NCBI RefSeq assembly: GCF_026586625.1
Contig: NZ_JAODIW010000010.1
Location: 520,755 to 584,754, forward strand
Direction of reading: 5' to 3'
Length of the DNA: 64,000 nt
Origin: Halobium salinum
GTDB lineage: Archaea; Halobacteriota; Halobacteria; Halobacteriales; Haloferacaceae
Shown one piece after another: positions 26,323 through 34,857 of the stretch. Under the pieces are notes generated by a model, which did not search any database, was not told the DNA's origin, and was given only the letters and a program-made list of their open reading frames with translations. Each line of letters begins with the position of its first letter. Position 1 is the stretch's first letter. A program made the translations under genes and the position numbers.

Positions 26323-26359
26323 TTCGAAAAGTGCGTTGCGTTTCTGCTTTGGATTCGAA
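26323..26359. promoter_or_regulatory. Pair of TTCGAA sites, candidate copper operator
   Basis: TTCGAA occurs at 26323-26328 and 26354-26359, 31 bp apart (about three helical turns), within the gap between the divergent Lrp-TRASH and CopZ-like genes. The first overlaps a CTTTTCG box about 25 bp from the regulator's ATG. Confidence 0.4.
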
Positions 26360-26429
26360 GGTGAATGAGCGGTTTCGACCGCCGGTCGCGAGAGGAAACG
26401 GGCAAAGGTGGGGCGCCCGTACGTCGAGT

Positions 26430-26627
26430 GTGAGTACGACACTGACTGTCGACGAGATGCACTGCGAGAACTGTGAGGCGGCCGTGACGGAGGCACTCGA
26501 AGGGGTCGAGGGTGTCGAGTCGGCGAGCGCCGACCACGAGGCGGGTGAGGCGACTGTCGAGGGCGACGCCGACGAGTTAGACCTCGTCGTCGCGGTGCAG
26601 GACGCCGGGTACGAGGCCGAGGGGTAG
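26430..26627 (+). CDS. copZ: CopZ-like heavy-metal-associated (HMA) chaperone
   Basis: 65 aa from GTG 26430 (VSTTLTVDEM), the whole length of one HMA domain. Metal ligands Cys12 and Cys15 in MHCENC, with the expected QDAGYEAEG end. It probably carries Cu(I) to CopA. ATG codons further upstream would add a non-homologous basic leader, so GTG is chosen. It is divergent from the TRASH regulator. Confidence 0.88.
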   Translation: MSTTLTVDEMHCENCEAAVTEALEGVEGVESASADHEAGEATVEGDADELDLVVAVQDAGYEAEG

Positions 26628-26660
26628 CTCGGACCCGGGTCCGGTTTCTCGGCGCTTTTT

Positions 26661-26735
26661 CTACTCGGCGGTGTCGTCGGATTCACTGGTGTCGTCGGGT
26701 TCGCTGGTATCGACCGACCGACGACTCCTGCCGTT
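26661..26735 (-). pseudogene. Possible C-terminal relic: acidic repeat tail with stop
   Basis: On the minus strand 25 codons end in DTSEPDDTSESDDTAE and a TAG, bounded upstream by an in-frame TGA. It looks like the acidic tail of a haloarchaeal protein whose body is gone. The underlying 18-bp DNA duplication (GTGTCGTCGG[A/G]TTC[A/G]CTG) could also mimic this by chance. Confidence 0.25.
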
Positions 26736-26772
26736 CTCTCAGTGCGTCGAGCGACACACGAGCCGCAGGTAC

Positions 26773-27070
26773 GCCACACCCTCCCCAGCCGATTCACTCG
26801 GTCGCTGGCTCGCGGCTCCACCGCTCGCCTTTCCGAGGCGTTCCCTTCGGTCACGCCTCGCTCCGCTCCCTCGTTCGTCCCTCGCACGACGCACTCGCCG
26901 ACGAAACGGCTCGTGGCGCGCGCCGCCGCGTCCCCTGTGTCGTTCCCGTGAGCGGAGCGAGCGGGAGCCAACGAGAGCTTCGCTCTCGCGGCGTGGCGCA
27001 TCGTGCGAGGGATGACTGAGCGACCGAACGAAGTGAGGGAGCGAAGGAATCGGTCGGGGAGGCCGTGGCG
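26773..27070. repeat. Long imperfect inverted repeat (about 300 bp)
   Basis: The outer arms CGCCACACCCTCCCCAGCC (26773 onward, to GATTC at 26796) and the complement of GAATCGGTCGGGGAGGCCG (27047-27070) pair with few mismatches. Inner arms pair around TCGTCCCTCGCACGA (left, about 26876-26890) and TCGTGCGAGGGATGA (right, 27001-27015). Gene-free and rich in GAGCG/CGCTC motifs, it looks like a dispersed haloarchaeal intergenic repeat or a non-autonomous mobile remnant. Confidence 0.6.
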
Positions 27071-27162
27071 TCTCGTCGTGGCTCGGCTCTCGCGTTCTTC
27101 CCGACTGCTGGCTCTCGGTATCCTCCGGTACGCCTCGACGAGCGACGAACCGAACGCCCGAA

Positions 27163-27768
27163 CTACCGCCCCATCGTGTGGAACTCGTCGTTCGGCCGCC
27201 AGTCCGCGAACGTCGCCATCCGGTTGGAGAGGTTGAAGAAGGCCACGACGCTCCCGATGTCCCACACCTGCTCCTCCGTGTAGCCCGCGTCGTACAGCCG
27301 GTCGAGGTCCGCGCCGGTCACCGTGTCCGGCGCCTCGGTGAGCTTCACCGCCACGTCGAGCATCGCCATCCGCTTCTCGCTCACGTCGGCCTGTCGGTAG
27401 TTCGCCACCAGTTGGTCCGCGAGATGGGGGTCCTTCCCGTAGATTCGCAAGAGGGCGCCGTGAGCGACGTTGCAGTAGTAACAGTGGTTGCGTCCGGACA
27501 CCGCGACGACGAGCATCTCGACCTCCGCGCGGTCGAGGGCGGTGTCGTCGACGAGCGCGTCGTGGTAGTCGACGAACGCCCGGAAGTGCGAGGGTTTGTA
27601 CGCGAGCGCGGCGAACACGTTCGGGGTGAAGCCGGCGCGCTCCGCCTCCTCGGCGATGCGCTCGCGCAGGTCCTCGGGAAGCGCCTCGAAGTCGGGGACC
27701 GGGAAGCGCCGCTGGGCGTCGTCGTCGAGTTCGGGCTCGGTCGCCGCGTCCGGTGAGTCGTCGGCCAT
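27163..27768 (-). CDS. AhpD-like / carboxymuconolactone decarboxylase family protein
   Basis: 201 aa, all-alpha. The redox site is HCYYCNVAHG (Cys-x2-Cys-x3-His) near residue 95, as in the peroxidase-related AhpD-like subfamily. The DWRPNDEFHTMGR end is typical of the longer members. A role in peroxide or thiol chemistry is likely; no partner peroxidase is adjacent. Confidence 0.85.
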   Translation of the reverse strand: MADDSPDAATEPELDDDAQRRFPVPDFEALPEDLRERIAEEAERAGFTPNVFAALAYKPSHFRAFVDYHDALVDDTALDRAEVEMLVVAVSGRNHCYYCNVAHGALLRIYGKDPHLADQLVANYRQADVSEKRMAMLDVAVKLTEAPDTVTGADLDRLYDAGYTEEQVWDIGSVVAFFNLSNRMATFADWRPNDEFHTMGR

Positions 27769-27838
27769 GCCCGCGATAGCGCCGGGGTCGGCTTAAGCGT
27801 GGGTGCGCCGCAGAAGCGACGGGCCCGGGAGCGTCGGG

Positions 27839-28369
27839 TTACACGCCGACGCCGACGACCGACACGGCGACGACGGCGCTCACGGCGAACACGCCGACGA
27901 CGAACAGGCCGTAGTTCCAGACGACGTTGTCGGCGCGGGCGAGGTCCAGCGAGTAGCGCCGACCCGAGAGGGGCCAGAGAAGCGGCGCACCGGCGGGGGT
28001 GATGACGTCCGCGAGGAGGTGGGCCACGACGGCGACGGCACCGACGATGAAGCCGAAGGCACCGAGGCCGATGCCGGCGACGGTTTCGAAGCCCATCGCC
28101 GAGCCGAGGAGGAGGCCGACGCCGGCGAAGGCGCCGCCCACGAGCCCCGCGAAGCCGAGCGAGTGCGTCGGGCCGCGGTGGGAGACGAGCGGGAGGCGGT
28201 GGTCCACGTCGGGCAACATCGCGAGCCACAGCATCCCGCCGCCGGCGACCACCGCCAGCGCCGGCTCCCCGATGGACAGCAGGAGGTACGCGACGGGCGC
28301 GAACGCGAGGAGCGCGGCGCCGTAGTGGCCGGTGCGGTACACGGGCGGTCTTTGCGCGACCCCCACCAT
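27839..28369 (-). CDS. Membrane-bound metal-dependent hydrolase (YdjM/LexA-binding type)
   Basis: 176 aa with four to five hydrophobic segments. The His/Asp pattern LPDVDHRLPLVSHRGPTHS and AHLLADVITPAG match the DUF457/YdjM family of inner-membrane proteins with a phosphatase-like metal site. Substrate unknown. The ATG at 28369 faces a divergent small gene at 28485. Confidence 0.82.
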   Translation of the reverse strand: MVGVAQRPPVYRTGHYGAALLAFAPVAYLLLSIGEPALAVVAGGGMLWLAMLPDVDHRLPLVSHRGPTHSLGFAGLVGGAFAGVGLLLGSAMGFETVAGIGLGAFGFIVGAVAVVAHLLADVITPAGAPLLWPLSGRRYSLDLARADNVVWNYGLFVVGVFAVSAVVAVSVVGVGV

Positions 28370-28484
28370 AAACCTGCGGAGTCGTGAACTTCAGTCGAGC
28401 CTGGCTGTCGAGTCACACGACTGGTGCGCTCCGTCCGCGTCCGCGGCGAGAGGGTTTACGCGCCGGCCGCCCCTAGGTCGACTC

Positions 28485-28628
28485 GTGACCGGACCCATCC
28501 CGCTCCAGGGCGGCCCCCTAGAGGCCATCCTCTCGACGTTCGGACCGTTCGCTATCGCGGCGGCCATCTTCGTCCTCGGCGCCGTCGGCTACTTCTCGCT
28601 GCTCGCGCTCCGACGGCTCTGGGAGTGA
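28485..28628 (+). CDS. Small single-pass membrane protein
   Basis: 47 aa from GTG 28485, with one strong hydrophobic helix (FAIAAAIFVLGAVGYFSLLAL) and a short basic end. A TATA-like GGGTTTACG lies about 30 bp upstream. It resembles the tiny hydrophobic proteins seen throughout haloarchaeal genomes; function unknown. Confidence 0.5.
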   Translation: MTGPIPLQGGPLEAILSTFGPFAIAAAIFVLGAVGYFSLLALRRLWE

Positions 28629-28722
28629 GCGACGCCGACCAAGAACCTGCTGTCGTGACCGGCCGCCGAAGCGGCGGACTCGGGAGGTGGCTTTATGCCG
28701 GCGAGCGTGTGAACTGGGAGCC

Positions 28723-30192
28723 ATGACGGTGACAACGGGGTCCGACGGGCTCGACGACCTCTTGGGTGGGGGTCTCCCCGACGGCCGGACGGTGCTCGTC
28801 ACCGGCGGCCCGGGGACGGGGAAGAGCACGCTGGCGATGGGGTTCCTGCAGGCCGGACTCGACGCCGGCGAGCGGTGTCTGCTCGTCAGCACCGAGCAGA
28901 CCGCGGCGGAGCTCCGGGACTCCTTCGCCGGGTTCGACTTCGACCTCGACCACGAACGCCTCGACCTGGTCACGCTCCAGGCGGTCCCGGGAGACCCGGT
29001 GACACACGACGAGTCGATGCTCGTCTTCGAGCCGGACGACGACCCCGACGACCACCCGCTCGACTTCACCGACGGGTCGTCGCTCTCGTACCTGCGGGGG
29101 GAACTCGAACCGTACGCGCCGGTCGACCGGGTGGTCGTCGACAGCGTCTCCGCGCTGTCCGGGTTCGCCGTCGACCGGGACCGGTTTCGGCGCGACGTAC
29201 TCGAACTCGTCCGCTTCGTCGCGAACCGCTTCGACGCCACGAGCCTGTTCACCAGCGAACGCGGGACGGTACGGGCCGCCCACTCCGAAGGCGGTGGTCC
29301 ACTCGACGCGCTCAAGTACATCACACACGGCGTCGTCGACCTGCAACGGGTGGACGTCGAGGGGAGCGCCCGCCGGCGACTCCGCGTCGAGAAGCTCCGC
29401 GGCCGCGAACACGACTCGCGGCCCCACGAGTACGAACTCACGCCCGAGGGGGTTCGGGTTCTCGGACGCCGGCCCGTCCGCCGAACCACCGACGAGACCG
29501 CGGTTCCGACCCGCGTCGACGGTCTCGACGAACTCCTCGGTGGCGGCGTCGTTCGGGGCGGGACCGGGCTGTTGGAACACGACGGTCGGGCGAACCTGAC
29601 CGAACTCGTCGCGCGAGTCGTGGAGGCGGCCATCGAGGAGGGGTTCGTCGTCCCGTTCGTCCCCTCGGTGAACATGACGCCCGAGGGGCTCGAGCGCTAC
29701 CTCTCGCCGGCGGTCGGCACCGTCGACGAACTGCTCGCGACCGACCGGCTGTTCGTGTTCGACGCCGCCGGCGTCCGCGACGCCGACGAACGCAACGTGT
29801 TCCACGTCGCCGACGGCCCCGAGGACGTTCAGCGCGCCGCCGAGCGCATCGACGAGCGCCGCGGTGACGACCCGCTGTACTACGTCGCCAACACCGAGGC
29901 GTTCCTCCACGCGGTGACGCCCGACGAACTCCGCGAGCTCCGGTACTGGGCGCGACTCGCCTACCTCACCCCCGAGGACACGGCGCTGTTCATGCACTAC
30001 CCCGAGATGATCGACGACGAGCTGGCGGAGTTCTTCGTCGACGACGCGAACCAGGTGCTCCGGACGTGGCTCGACGACTCGGGACTGCAGTACGTCAAAC
30101 TGGAGAAGTCGCCGACGGGACACGTCGGCAGCAGCGGGTACGTCGAGTTCGAGGCCGAGTACCCCTACGTCGACGTGCGACTGCCGCGCTGA
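28723..30192 (+). CDS. KaiC/RadA-like ATPase with degenerate second domain
   Basis: 489 aa. The first RecA-type domain (about 1-240) has Walker A GGPGTGKST (28-36) and Walker B RVVVDSVSAL. A second copy begins near residue 262 with GLDELLGGGVVRGG, the KaiC start signature, but its P-loop position reads LLEHDGRANLT with no GK[ST], so it cannot bind ATP normally. Related haloarchaeal proteins are annotated as HTR-like or RAD55-family and often linked to signalling. No kinase or clock gene is adjacent. CTTTATGCC lies about 30 bp before the ATG. Confidence 0.85.
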   Translation: MTVTTGSDGLDDLLGGGLPDGRTVLVTGGPGTGKSTLAMGFLQAGLDAGERCLLVSTEQTAAELRDSFAGFDFDLDHERLDLVTLQAVPGDPVTHDESMLVFEPDDDPDDHPLDFTDGSSLSYLRGELEPYAPVDRVVVDSVSALSGFAVDRDRFRRDVLELVRFVANRFDATSLFTSERGTVRAAHSEGGGPLDALKYITHGVVDLQRVDVEGSARRRLRVEKLRGREHDSRPHEYELTPEGVRVLGRRPVRRTTDETAVPTRVDGLDELLGGGVVRGGTGLLEHDGRANLTELVARVVEAAIEEGFVVPFVPSVNMTPEGLERYLSPAVGTVDELLATDRLFVFDAAGVRDADERNVFHVADGPEDVQRAAERIDERRGDDPLYYVANTEAFLHAVTPDELRELRYWARLAYLTPEDTALFMHYPEMIDDELAEFFVDDANQVLRTWLDDSGLQYVKLEKSPTGHVGSSGYVEFEAEYPYVDVRLPR

Positions 30193-30209
30193 ACGCGCCG
30201 ACGCCCGCC

Positions 30210-31835
30210 TCAGGCGCCGAACTGCTGTTCCTCGCGCTTCCGAAGCTCGATGCGACGAATCTTCCCGCTGGAGGTTTTGGGCAGTTCGTCGACGAACTCC
30301 ACCCGCCGCGGGTACTTGTACGGCGCCGTCTCCTCCTTCATGAACTGCTGAATCTCCTCGACGAGCTCGTCGCTCGGCTCGTACCCCTCCGCGAGGATGA
30401 CGTACGCCTTCACCACGTCGCCGCGCTCGTCGTGCGGTGAGGCGACGGCGGCGGCCTCCGTCACGGCCTCGTGGCTGACGAGCGCGTCCTCGACCTCGAA
30501 CGGCCCGATGCGGTAGCCCGCGGAGATGATGATGTCGTCGGCGCGACCCTCGAAGAAGAAGTAGCCGTCCTCGTCGCGGGAGGCGAGGTCGCCCGTGCGG
30601 TAGTACTCCCCGCCGAAGGTCCGCTCGTCCAACTCGGGCTTCTCGTAGTAGCCGTCGAAGATGCCGGGGTTGCCGACGGGGACGGCGATTTCGCCGATGT
30701 CACCGTCGTCGACCTCGTTCTCGTCGTCGTCGACGATGGTCGTGTTCAGCCCCGGCGTCGGCTTGCCCATACTGCCGGGCTTCACGTCGATGCCGGGGTA
30801 GTTGGTGACGAGCGCGACCGTCTCGGTCTGGCCGTAGCCGTCGCGCGGGGTGACGCCGAAGGCGTCCTCGATGCGCTCGATGGGCTCCCGGTTGAGGGGT
30901 TCGCCTGCCGAGAGGGCGGCGCGGAGATTCACGTCGTACTGCGAGAGGTCCGTCTGGAGGAACATCCGGTACTGCGTCGGGACGGCACAGAGTCGGGTGA
31001 CGCCCTCCTCACCCATGATTTCGAGGAACGTGTCGGGGTCGAAGTCGCCGTCGTACAGCAGTTGAGTCGCCCCCGTCGTCAGGCCGACGCCGACGGGGCT
31101 CCAGAACCACTTCGCCCAACCGGTTCCCGTGGTGGCCCACAGGAGTTCGTCGCTCAAATCGTCCTCCGCCGTCACGCCCCACCAGTACGGCGCGTTCACC
31201 AGTTCGAACGCGCGCATCCAGCGGTGCTTGTGCCGGACGGGTTTGGGCTGGCCGGTGGTGCCGGAGGTGTAGTTGATGGACATCCCGTCCTCGGCGGCGA
31301 CCTCGGGGCCGTCGTGTTCGGCGGCCTGCCCCTCCAAGAGCGAGTCGAAGTCCTCCCAGCCGTCGGGCGTCTCGTCGCCCCCGTCGAGGCAGACCAGCGT
31401 CGACAGCGGCGTGTCGTCCGCGACCGGGTCGACCATGTCGGTGAGGTCCGCGTGGGCGACGATGGTGGTCGCCTCGCAGTCGTTCGAGCGGAAGGCGATG
31501 TCCTTCGGTTTGAGCATCGCCGAGCAGGGGACGAGGAGGGCGCCGCGTTTCAGCGCCCCGAGCTGGATGGCGAACGTGTCGGGGTGTCGGGGGACGAGGT
31601 GCATCACTCGGTCGCCCTTCCCGACACCGTTCGACTCGAGGGCGTTCGCGAAGCGGTTCATGTCCCGCCGGAGGTCCTCGTAGGTGCGCCGGTCCTCCTC
31701 GCCCGCGTCGCTCCGGAAGTGGAGTGCGACCCGGTCGCCGAACTCGTCCGCGTGGGACTCGATGGTCGCCGGGAGGTTGTACTCGGCCGGGATGTCCCAC
31801 TCGAACGCCGCCGTCGCGTCCTCGTACGTTGCCAT
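30210..31835 (-). CDS. Acyl-CoA synthetase (AMP-forming)
   Basis: 541 aa of the ANL superfamily. The P-loop-like motif is YTSGTTGQPKPV; GYGQTE, YYRTGDLAS and GYRIGPFEVEDAL follow, with the catalytic Lys in KTSSGKIRR near the end. It activates a carboxylic acid to its CoA ester through an acyl-AMP. The sequence best suits the acetyl/medium-chain type; substrate not set. ATG 31835 (MATYEDATAAFEWD) is chosen; upstream codons add unrelated sequence. Confidence 0.92.
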   Translation of the reverse strand: MATYEDATAAFEWDIPAEYNLPATIESHADEFGDRVALHFRSDAGEEDRRTYEDLRRDMNRFANALESNGVGKGDRVMHLVPRHPDTFAIQLGALKRGALLVPCSAMLKPKDIAFRSNDCEATTIVAHADLTDMVDPVADDTPLSTLVCLDGGDETPDGWEDFDSLLEGQAAEHDGPEVAAEDGMSINYTSGTTGQPKPVRHKHRWMRAFELVNAPYWWGVTAEDDLSDELLWATTGTGWAKWFWSPVGVGLTTGATQLLYDGDFDPDTFLEIMGEEGVTRLCAVPTQYRMFLQTDLSQYDVNLRAALSAGEPLNREPIERIEDAFGVTPRDGYGQTETVALVTNYPGIDVKPGSMGKPTPGLNTTIVDDDENEVDDGDIGEIAVPVGNPGIFDGYYEKPELDERTFGGEYYRTGDLASRDEDGYFFFEGRADDIIISAGYRIGPFEVEDALVSHEAVTEAAAVASPHDERGDVVKAYVILAEGYEPSDELVEEIQQFMKEETAPYKYPRRVEFVDELPKTSSGKIRRIELRKREEQQFGA

Positions 31836-31981
31836 GCACGACCCGTCGCAACTGTCCGGGATAATCATTTGGGTGGCGACGGGTCGCCGTCGTGTGCGGG
31901 TTCCGACGTTCGACGCATCCCGGCCGGCCACGCGTCGATGACTGCGAACCGTTATGTCACCGGGACGTGAATTTCGACCGA

Positions 31982-33478
31982 ATGGGTGACCTGTCGCTGC
32001 GGCTGTTCGGGGCGATACACATCGACCGGGTCGGGAAGGTCGAAACCGAGTTGGCCGAACTCGCCGCCGGCGACGACGCGGGGTCGGATACCGTCGGCGC
32101 GCTCGCTGCGGACGACGCCGCACCCGACGACGCTCCTGACGACCCCAACGACGCCCCAACCGCACCCGACGACGCTCCTGTCGACCCCAACGACGCCCCA
32201 GCCGCACCCGACGATGCTCCTGCCGACTCCGACGACACCGGCCCGGTCGACGCGGTGTTCGTCGAGTATCCGAACGGCGAGTTCGACCTCCGCGGGTACC
32301 TCCGGTTCGTCCTGCGAGTCCCGGCCGTCGCGGTCGGCTGGGGTGTCGTCACCGTGGTCCACGTGGCGTTCTACCTCCTCTTCCAGCGGGACGTGGTGCC
32401 CGCCGAGGTCGTCGCGGCGACGCGCTACGCCAGAGAACACGACCGGCCGCTCCACGCCGTCGACGACCACCCGGTCCACACGCTCGCGGCGGCGGGGCCG
32501 GCGTGGGTCGTCGCCAGTTGGCTCGCACTCGCCGGACTCCTGTGGGTCACCCGGCTCGACGGCGCCGTCACCGCCGCGGCGCTCGCCGCCGCGCCGGCAC
32601 CCCTGTTCGCCGTCCGCGACCGGGGCCGGACGGCTCGCGTCGGTGCCGGTCTGACGGTCGTGCTCGGCGCCGCGGCCGCCGCCGTCCTCCTCGGTCTCTC
32701 GACCGTCGTCGCCGCCGCCGGCGTGCTCGCCGTCCTCGCGATGTTGCTGCTCACGCTCGGCCCGCGGAACCGGACGATGCTGGAGCGCTGTCGGGACATC
32801 GCCGCCCGCGAGGGGTACGAGCGGGCGGTGCTCACGACCGGGAAGGCCCACGTGAACGGGATGCTCGCGGTCGCAGACGAAGTCGGCGTGCGAATCGACG
32901 CGGTCCACCGCTCGAAGTGGCTCCGTCACCGCTCCGAAGTCGGCGCCGACCCGACCGTCCACCGCCGCGAGCGGGCGGCCGGTGGCGGGACCGGACGCGG
33001 GACGGGCGGGGCGGACGAACCCGACGGGACGGCAGAGAGCCCCGACCTCGGAGTCGGCACGGAGACCGACGTCACCGGCGCGCGGGTCGCGGCCGCGGTC
33101 GTCGACGCGCTCGTCCTCGTCGTGTTCTCGCCCGCGTTCGGGGTCGGACTGGGCGTCCTGACGCTCGGGGTCGGAGGTGGGAACCTCGCGGTCGGCGTCG
33201 TCGCCGTCGTCGGGACGCTCCTGGGCCCCGTGGTGTACGGGACGCTGCTGGAACTCCGCTATGGGAAGACGGTCGGCAAGAAGCTGTTCGGGCTGGCGGT
33301 CGTCGACGAGGACGGGACGGCGCTCGGCCGGCGGGGCGTCCTCGCCCGCAACGTCGGTCGACTCGCGGACGGAATCGGTTTCTACCTCGTCGGCCTGGCC
33401 GTGATGCTGCTGACGAATCGGCGCCAGCGGCTGGGCGACCTGCTGGGTAGCTCCGTCGTCGTCCGGTCGGAGTTCTGA
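31982..33478 (+). CDS. TraB-like domain fused to RDD membrane domain
   Basis: 498 aa. The N-terminal part has pieces of the TraB/PrgY fold: FGAIHIDRVGKVE (14-residue start), VDAVFVEYPNGE near 95, HDRPLHAVDDHP, and a late ERCRDIAAREGYERAVL with TTGKAHVNGM near 300. Membrane segments (about 110-135 and 175-260) interrupt it. Residues 370-498 are an RDD domain (GARVAAAVVDALVL, YGKTVGKKLFGLAVVDEDG, NRRQRLGDLLG). An acidic Pro repeat lies at residues about 47-87. A membrane regulator or peptidase-like role is inference. Confidence 0.7.
   Translation: MGDLSLRLFGAIHIDRVGKVETELAELAAGDDAGSDTVGALAADDAAPDDAPDDPNDAPTAPDDAPVDPNDAPAAPDDAPADSDDTGPVDAVFVEYPNGEFDLRGYLRFVLRVPAVAVGWGVVTVVHVAFYLLFQRDVVPAEVVAATRYAREHDRPLHAVDDHPVHTLAAAGPAWVVASWLALAGLLWVTRLDGAVTAAALAAAPAPLFAVRDRGRTARVGAGLTVVLGAAAAAVLLGLSTVVAAAGVLAVLAMLLLTLGPRNRTMLERCRDIAAREGYERAVLTTGKAHVNGMLAVADEVGVRIDAVHRSKWLRHRSEVGADPTVHRRERAAGGGTGRGTGGADEPDGTAESPDLGVGTETDVTGARVAAAVVDALVLVVFSPAFGVGLGVLTLGVGGGNLAVGVVAVVGTLLGPVVYGTLLELRYGKTVGKKLFGLAVVDEDGTALGRRGVLARNVGRLADGIGFYLVGLAVMLLTNRRQRLGDLLGSSVVVRSEF
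32122..32240 (+). repeat. In-frame 42-bp tandem repeat
   Basis: Two full copies (32122-32163 and 32164-32205) and a diverged partial third copy starting ACCCGACGACGCTCCTG. 42 bp equals 14 codons, so copy-number change keeps the frame. It encodes an Asp/Pro/Ala linker (PDDAPDDPNDAPTA-type). Confidence 0.85.
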
Positions 33479-33512
33479 ACCCACTGGGTCGAAAAACCGA
33501 AATCTCCTCGGC

Positions 33513-34643
33513 TCAGGCCGCCGGCCGGCCGAACGACTCCTCGCCGGCGCCGGCCGAGCGGTCGCCGTGCTCCCGGCGCTCGTCGCGGAGGGCGAGCACG
33601 AGCGCGCCGAGGCCGAGCAGGGAGACGACCGCGGTCGTCACCCCGCCGACGTAGGGGAGCGCCCCGACGAGGGCGACCAGCACGACGCCGACGGCGAGGG
33701 CGAGCCAGCGGCCGCGACGCCCGGCCCGGTCGACGAGCCACGTCCCCACGGCCAACGCGCCGTACACGTTCCCGACCCAGAGGGCCAGCAGGAAGACCAC
33801 GAGGCCGGCGAGCGACAGCGGGATGCCGACGACCGTGAACACCAGCGCGAGCAGGGCGACCGGGACGGCGACGACCGTCAGGAGGCCGAATCCGCCGCTC
33901 CTGAGCGCCTGGCCGGTGCCGAGGTCGACGACGTGCCGGCTGAAGCCGGGCACCGCGAGGAGCAGGACGGCGCCGAGCAGGAGGTTGACGACGAGGCCGT
34001 ACACGGTGCCGACCCACGCGGGAAGCAGGGTGTCGTCGACGCCGACCCAGGGGCCGGTGGTGAACGCGAGGTCGTCGGTCTGCGTCACGGCTCCGCCGAC
34101 GGTCGCGGCGGGGTCGCGCACGAACGTCTCGGCGTCGTACTCGACGCTCCCGCCGACGACGGCGCTCGGGCCGAGGGTGACCTCCTCGGCGCCGATTCGG
34201 GCGTCGCCGTCGACGGCGCCGTGGAGTTCGACCGCGCCGGCCGCGGCTTCGAGGTCGCCGCCGACGCGGGCGCCCTCGCGGACGACGACGCTCCCGCCGA
34301 ACGCGCCCGCGTCGCCCTCGACGGTCCCTTCGAGGGTGACCGCGCCGCCGACGGCTTCGAGACTGCCGGTGACGACCCCGGTGGGGGCGACGACGACCGT
34401 GCCGCCGACCGCGCTCAGGTCGCCGTCGACCGTGCCGGCGACGAGGACGGTTCCGCCGACGAGGTCGAGGTTACCCTCGTGGGTTTCACCCCCGGCGACG
34501 GTGACGACGCCGCCGGTCCGGGCGTCGCCGTCGGTGCCGGCATCGCCGGACTGGGCCAGTGCGAGCCCCGGACCGGTTCCGAGGAGGACGGCGAACACGA
34601 CCAGGACGGTCGCGAGCCGCGTGATTGAACTGCTGAATGACAT
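33513..34643 (-). CDS. Bactofilin-like polymer-forming protein with membrane domain
   Basis: 376 aa. A signal peptide (LATVLVVFAVLLGTGPGLALAQ) is followed by about 140 residues of short beta repeats (GGTVLVAGTVDGDLSAVGG, VEGDAGAFGG and similar), the right-handed beta-helix of bactofilins. Residues about 205-345 contain four to five membrane helices. It probably forms a polymeric or scaffolding assembly on the outer side of the membrane. The C-terminus is a charged tail. Confidence 0.85.
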   Translation of the reverse strand: MSFSSSITRLATVLVVFAVLLGTGPGLALAQSGDAGTDGDARTGGVVTVAGGETHEGNLDLVGGTVLVAGTVDGDLSAVGGTVVVAPTGVVTGSLEAVGGAVTLEGTVEGDAGAFGGSVVVREGARVGGDLEAAAGAVELHGAVDGDARIGAEEVTLGPSAVVGGSVEYDAETFVRDPAATVGGAVTQTDDLAFTTGPWVGVDDTLLPAWVGTVYGLVVNLLLGAVLLLAVPGFSRHVVDLGTGQALRSGGFGLLTVVAVPVALLALVFTVVGIPLSLAGLVVFLLALWVGNVYGALAVGTWLVDRAGRRGRWLALAVGVVLVALVGALPYVGGVTTAVVSLLGLGALVLALRDERREHGDRSAGAGEESFGRPAA

Positions 34644-34857
34644 GGTTGCCTCCGCGAGAGCGGCGCTCTCGCTCGGGTGAAGGGACGTCGGCGAGGGAGA
34701 TAAGCCGGCGTCGCGGTTCTCACCGGGTGGGAAGCGGTCGGCGACTGGCCGCCGGGCGTCGGTCGCTTCTCACGGACGACCTCGAACGGTCTGGGGCATC
34801 GACCCGCCGAACCGGGCGGTACCACTATTGTCGCTCCGTCGGTCGTACCGACCGAAA

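Larger units (their letters stand above)
26628..27162. other. Gene-free 535-bp region with palindromic module
   Basis: No convincing gene. Open frames here are Arg/Ser/Pro-rich and run across the inverted repeat on both strands, so I treat them as chance. It holds a short relic-like frame at 26661-26735 and a long imperfect palindrome at 26773-27070. Confidence 0.7.

Noticed and set aside
26671-27265. Arg/Ser-rich open frames on both strands in the palindrome region
   Set aside because: They read through the inverted repeat in several frames and share composition with it; no start signals or family resemblance.
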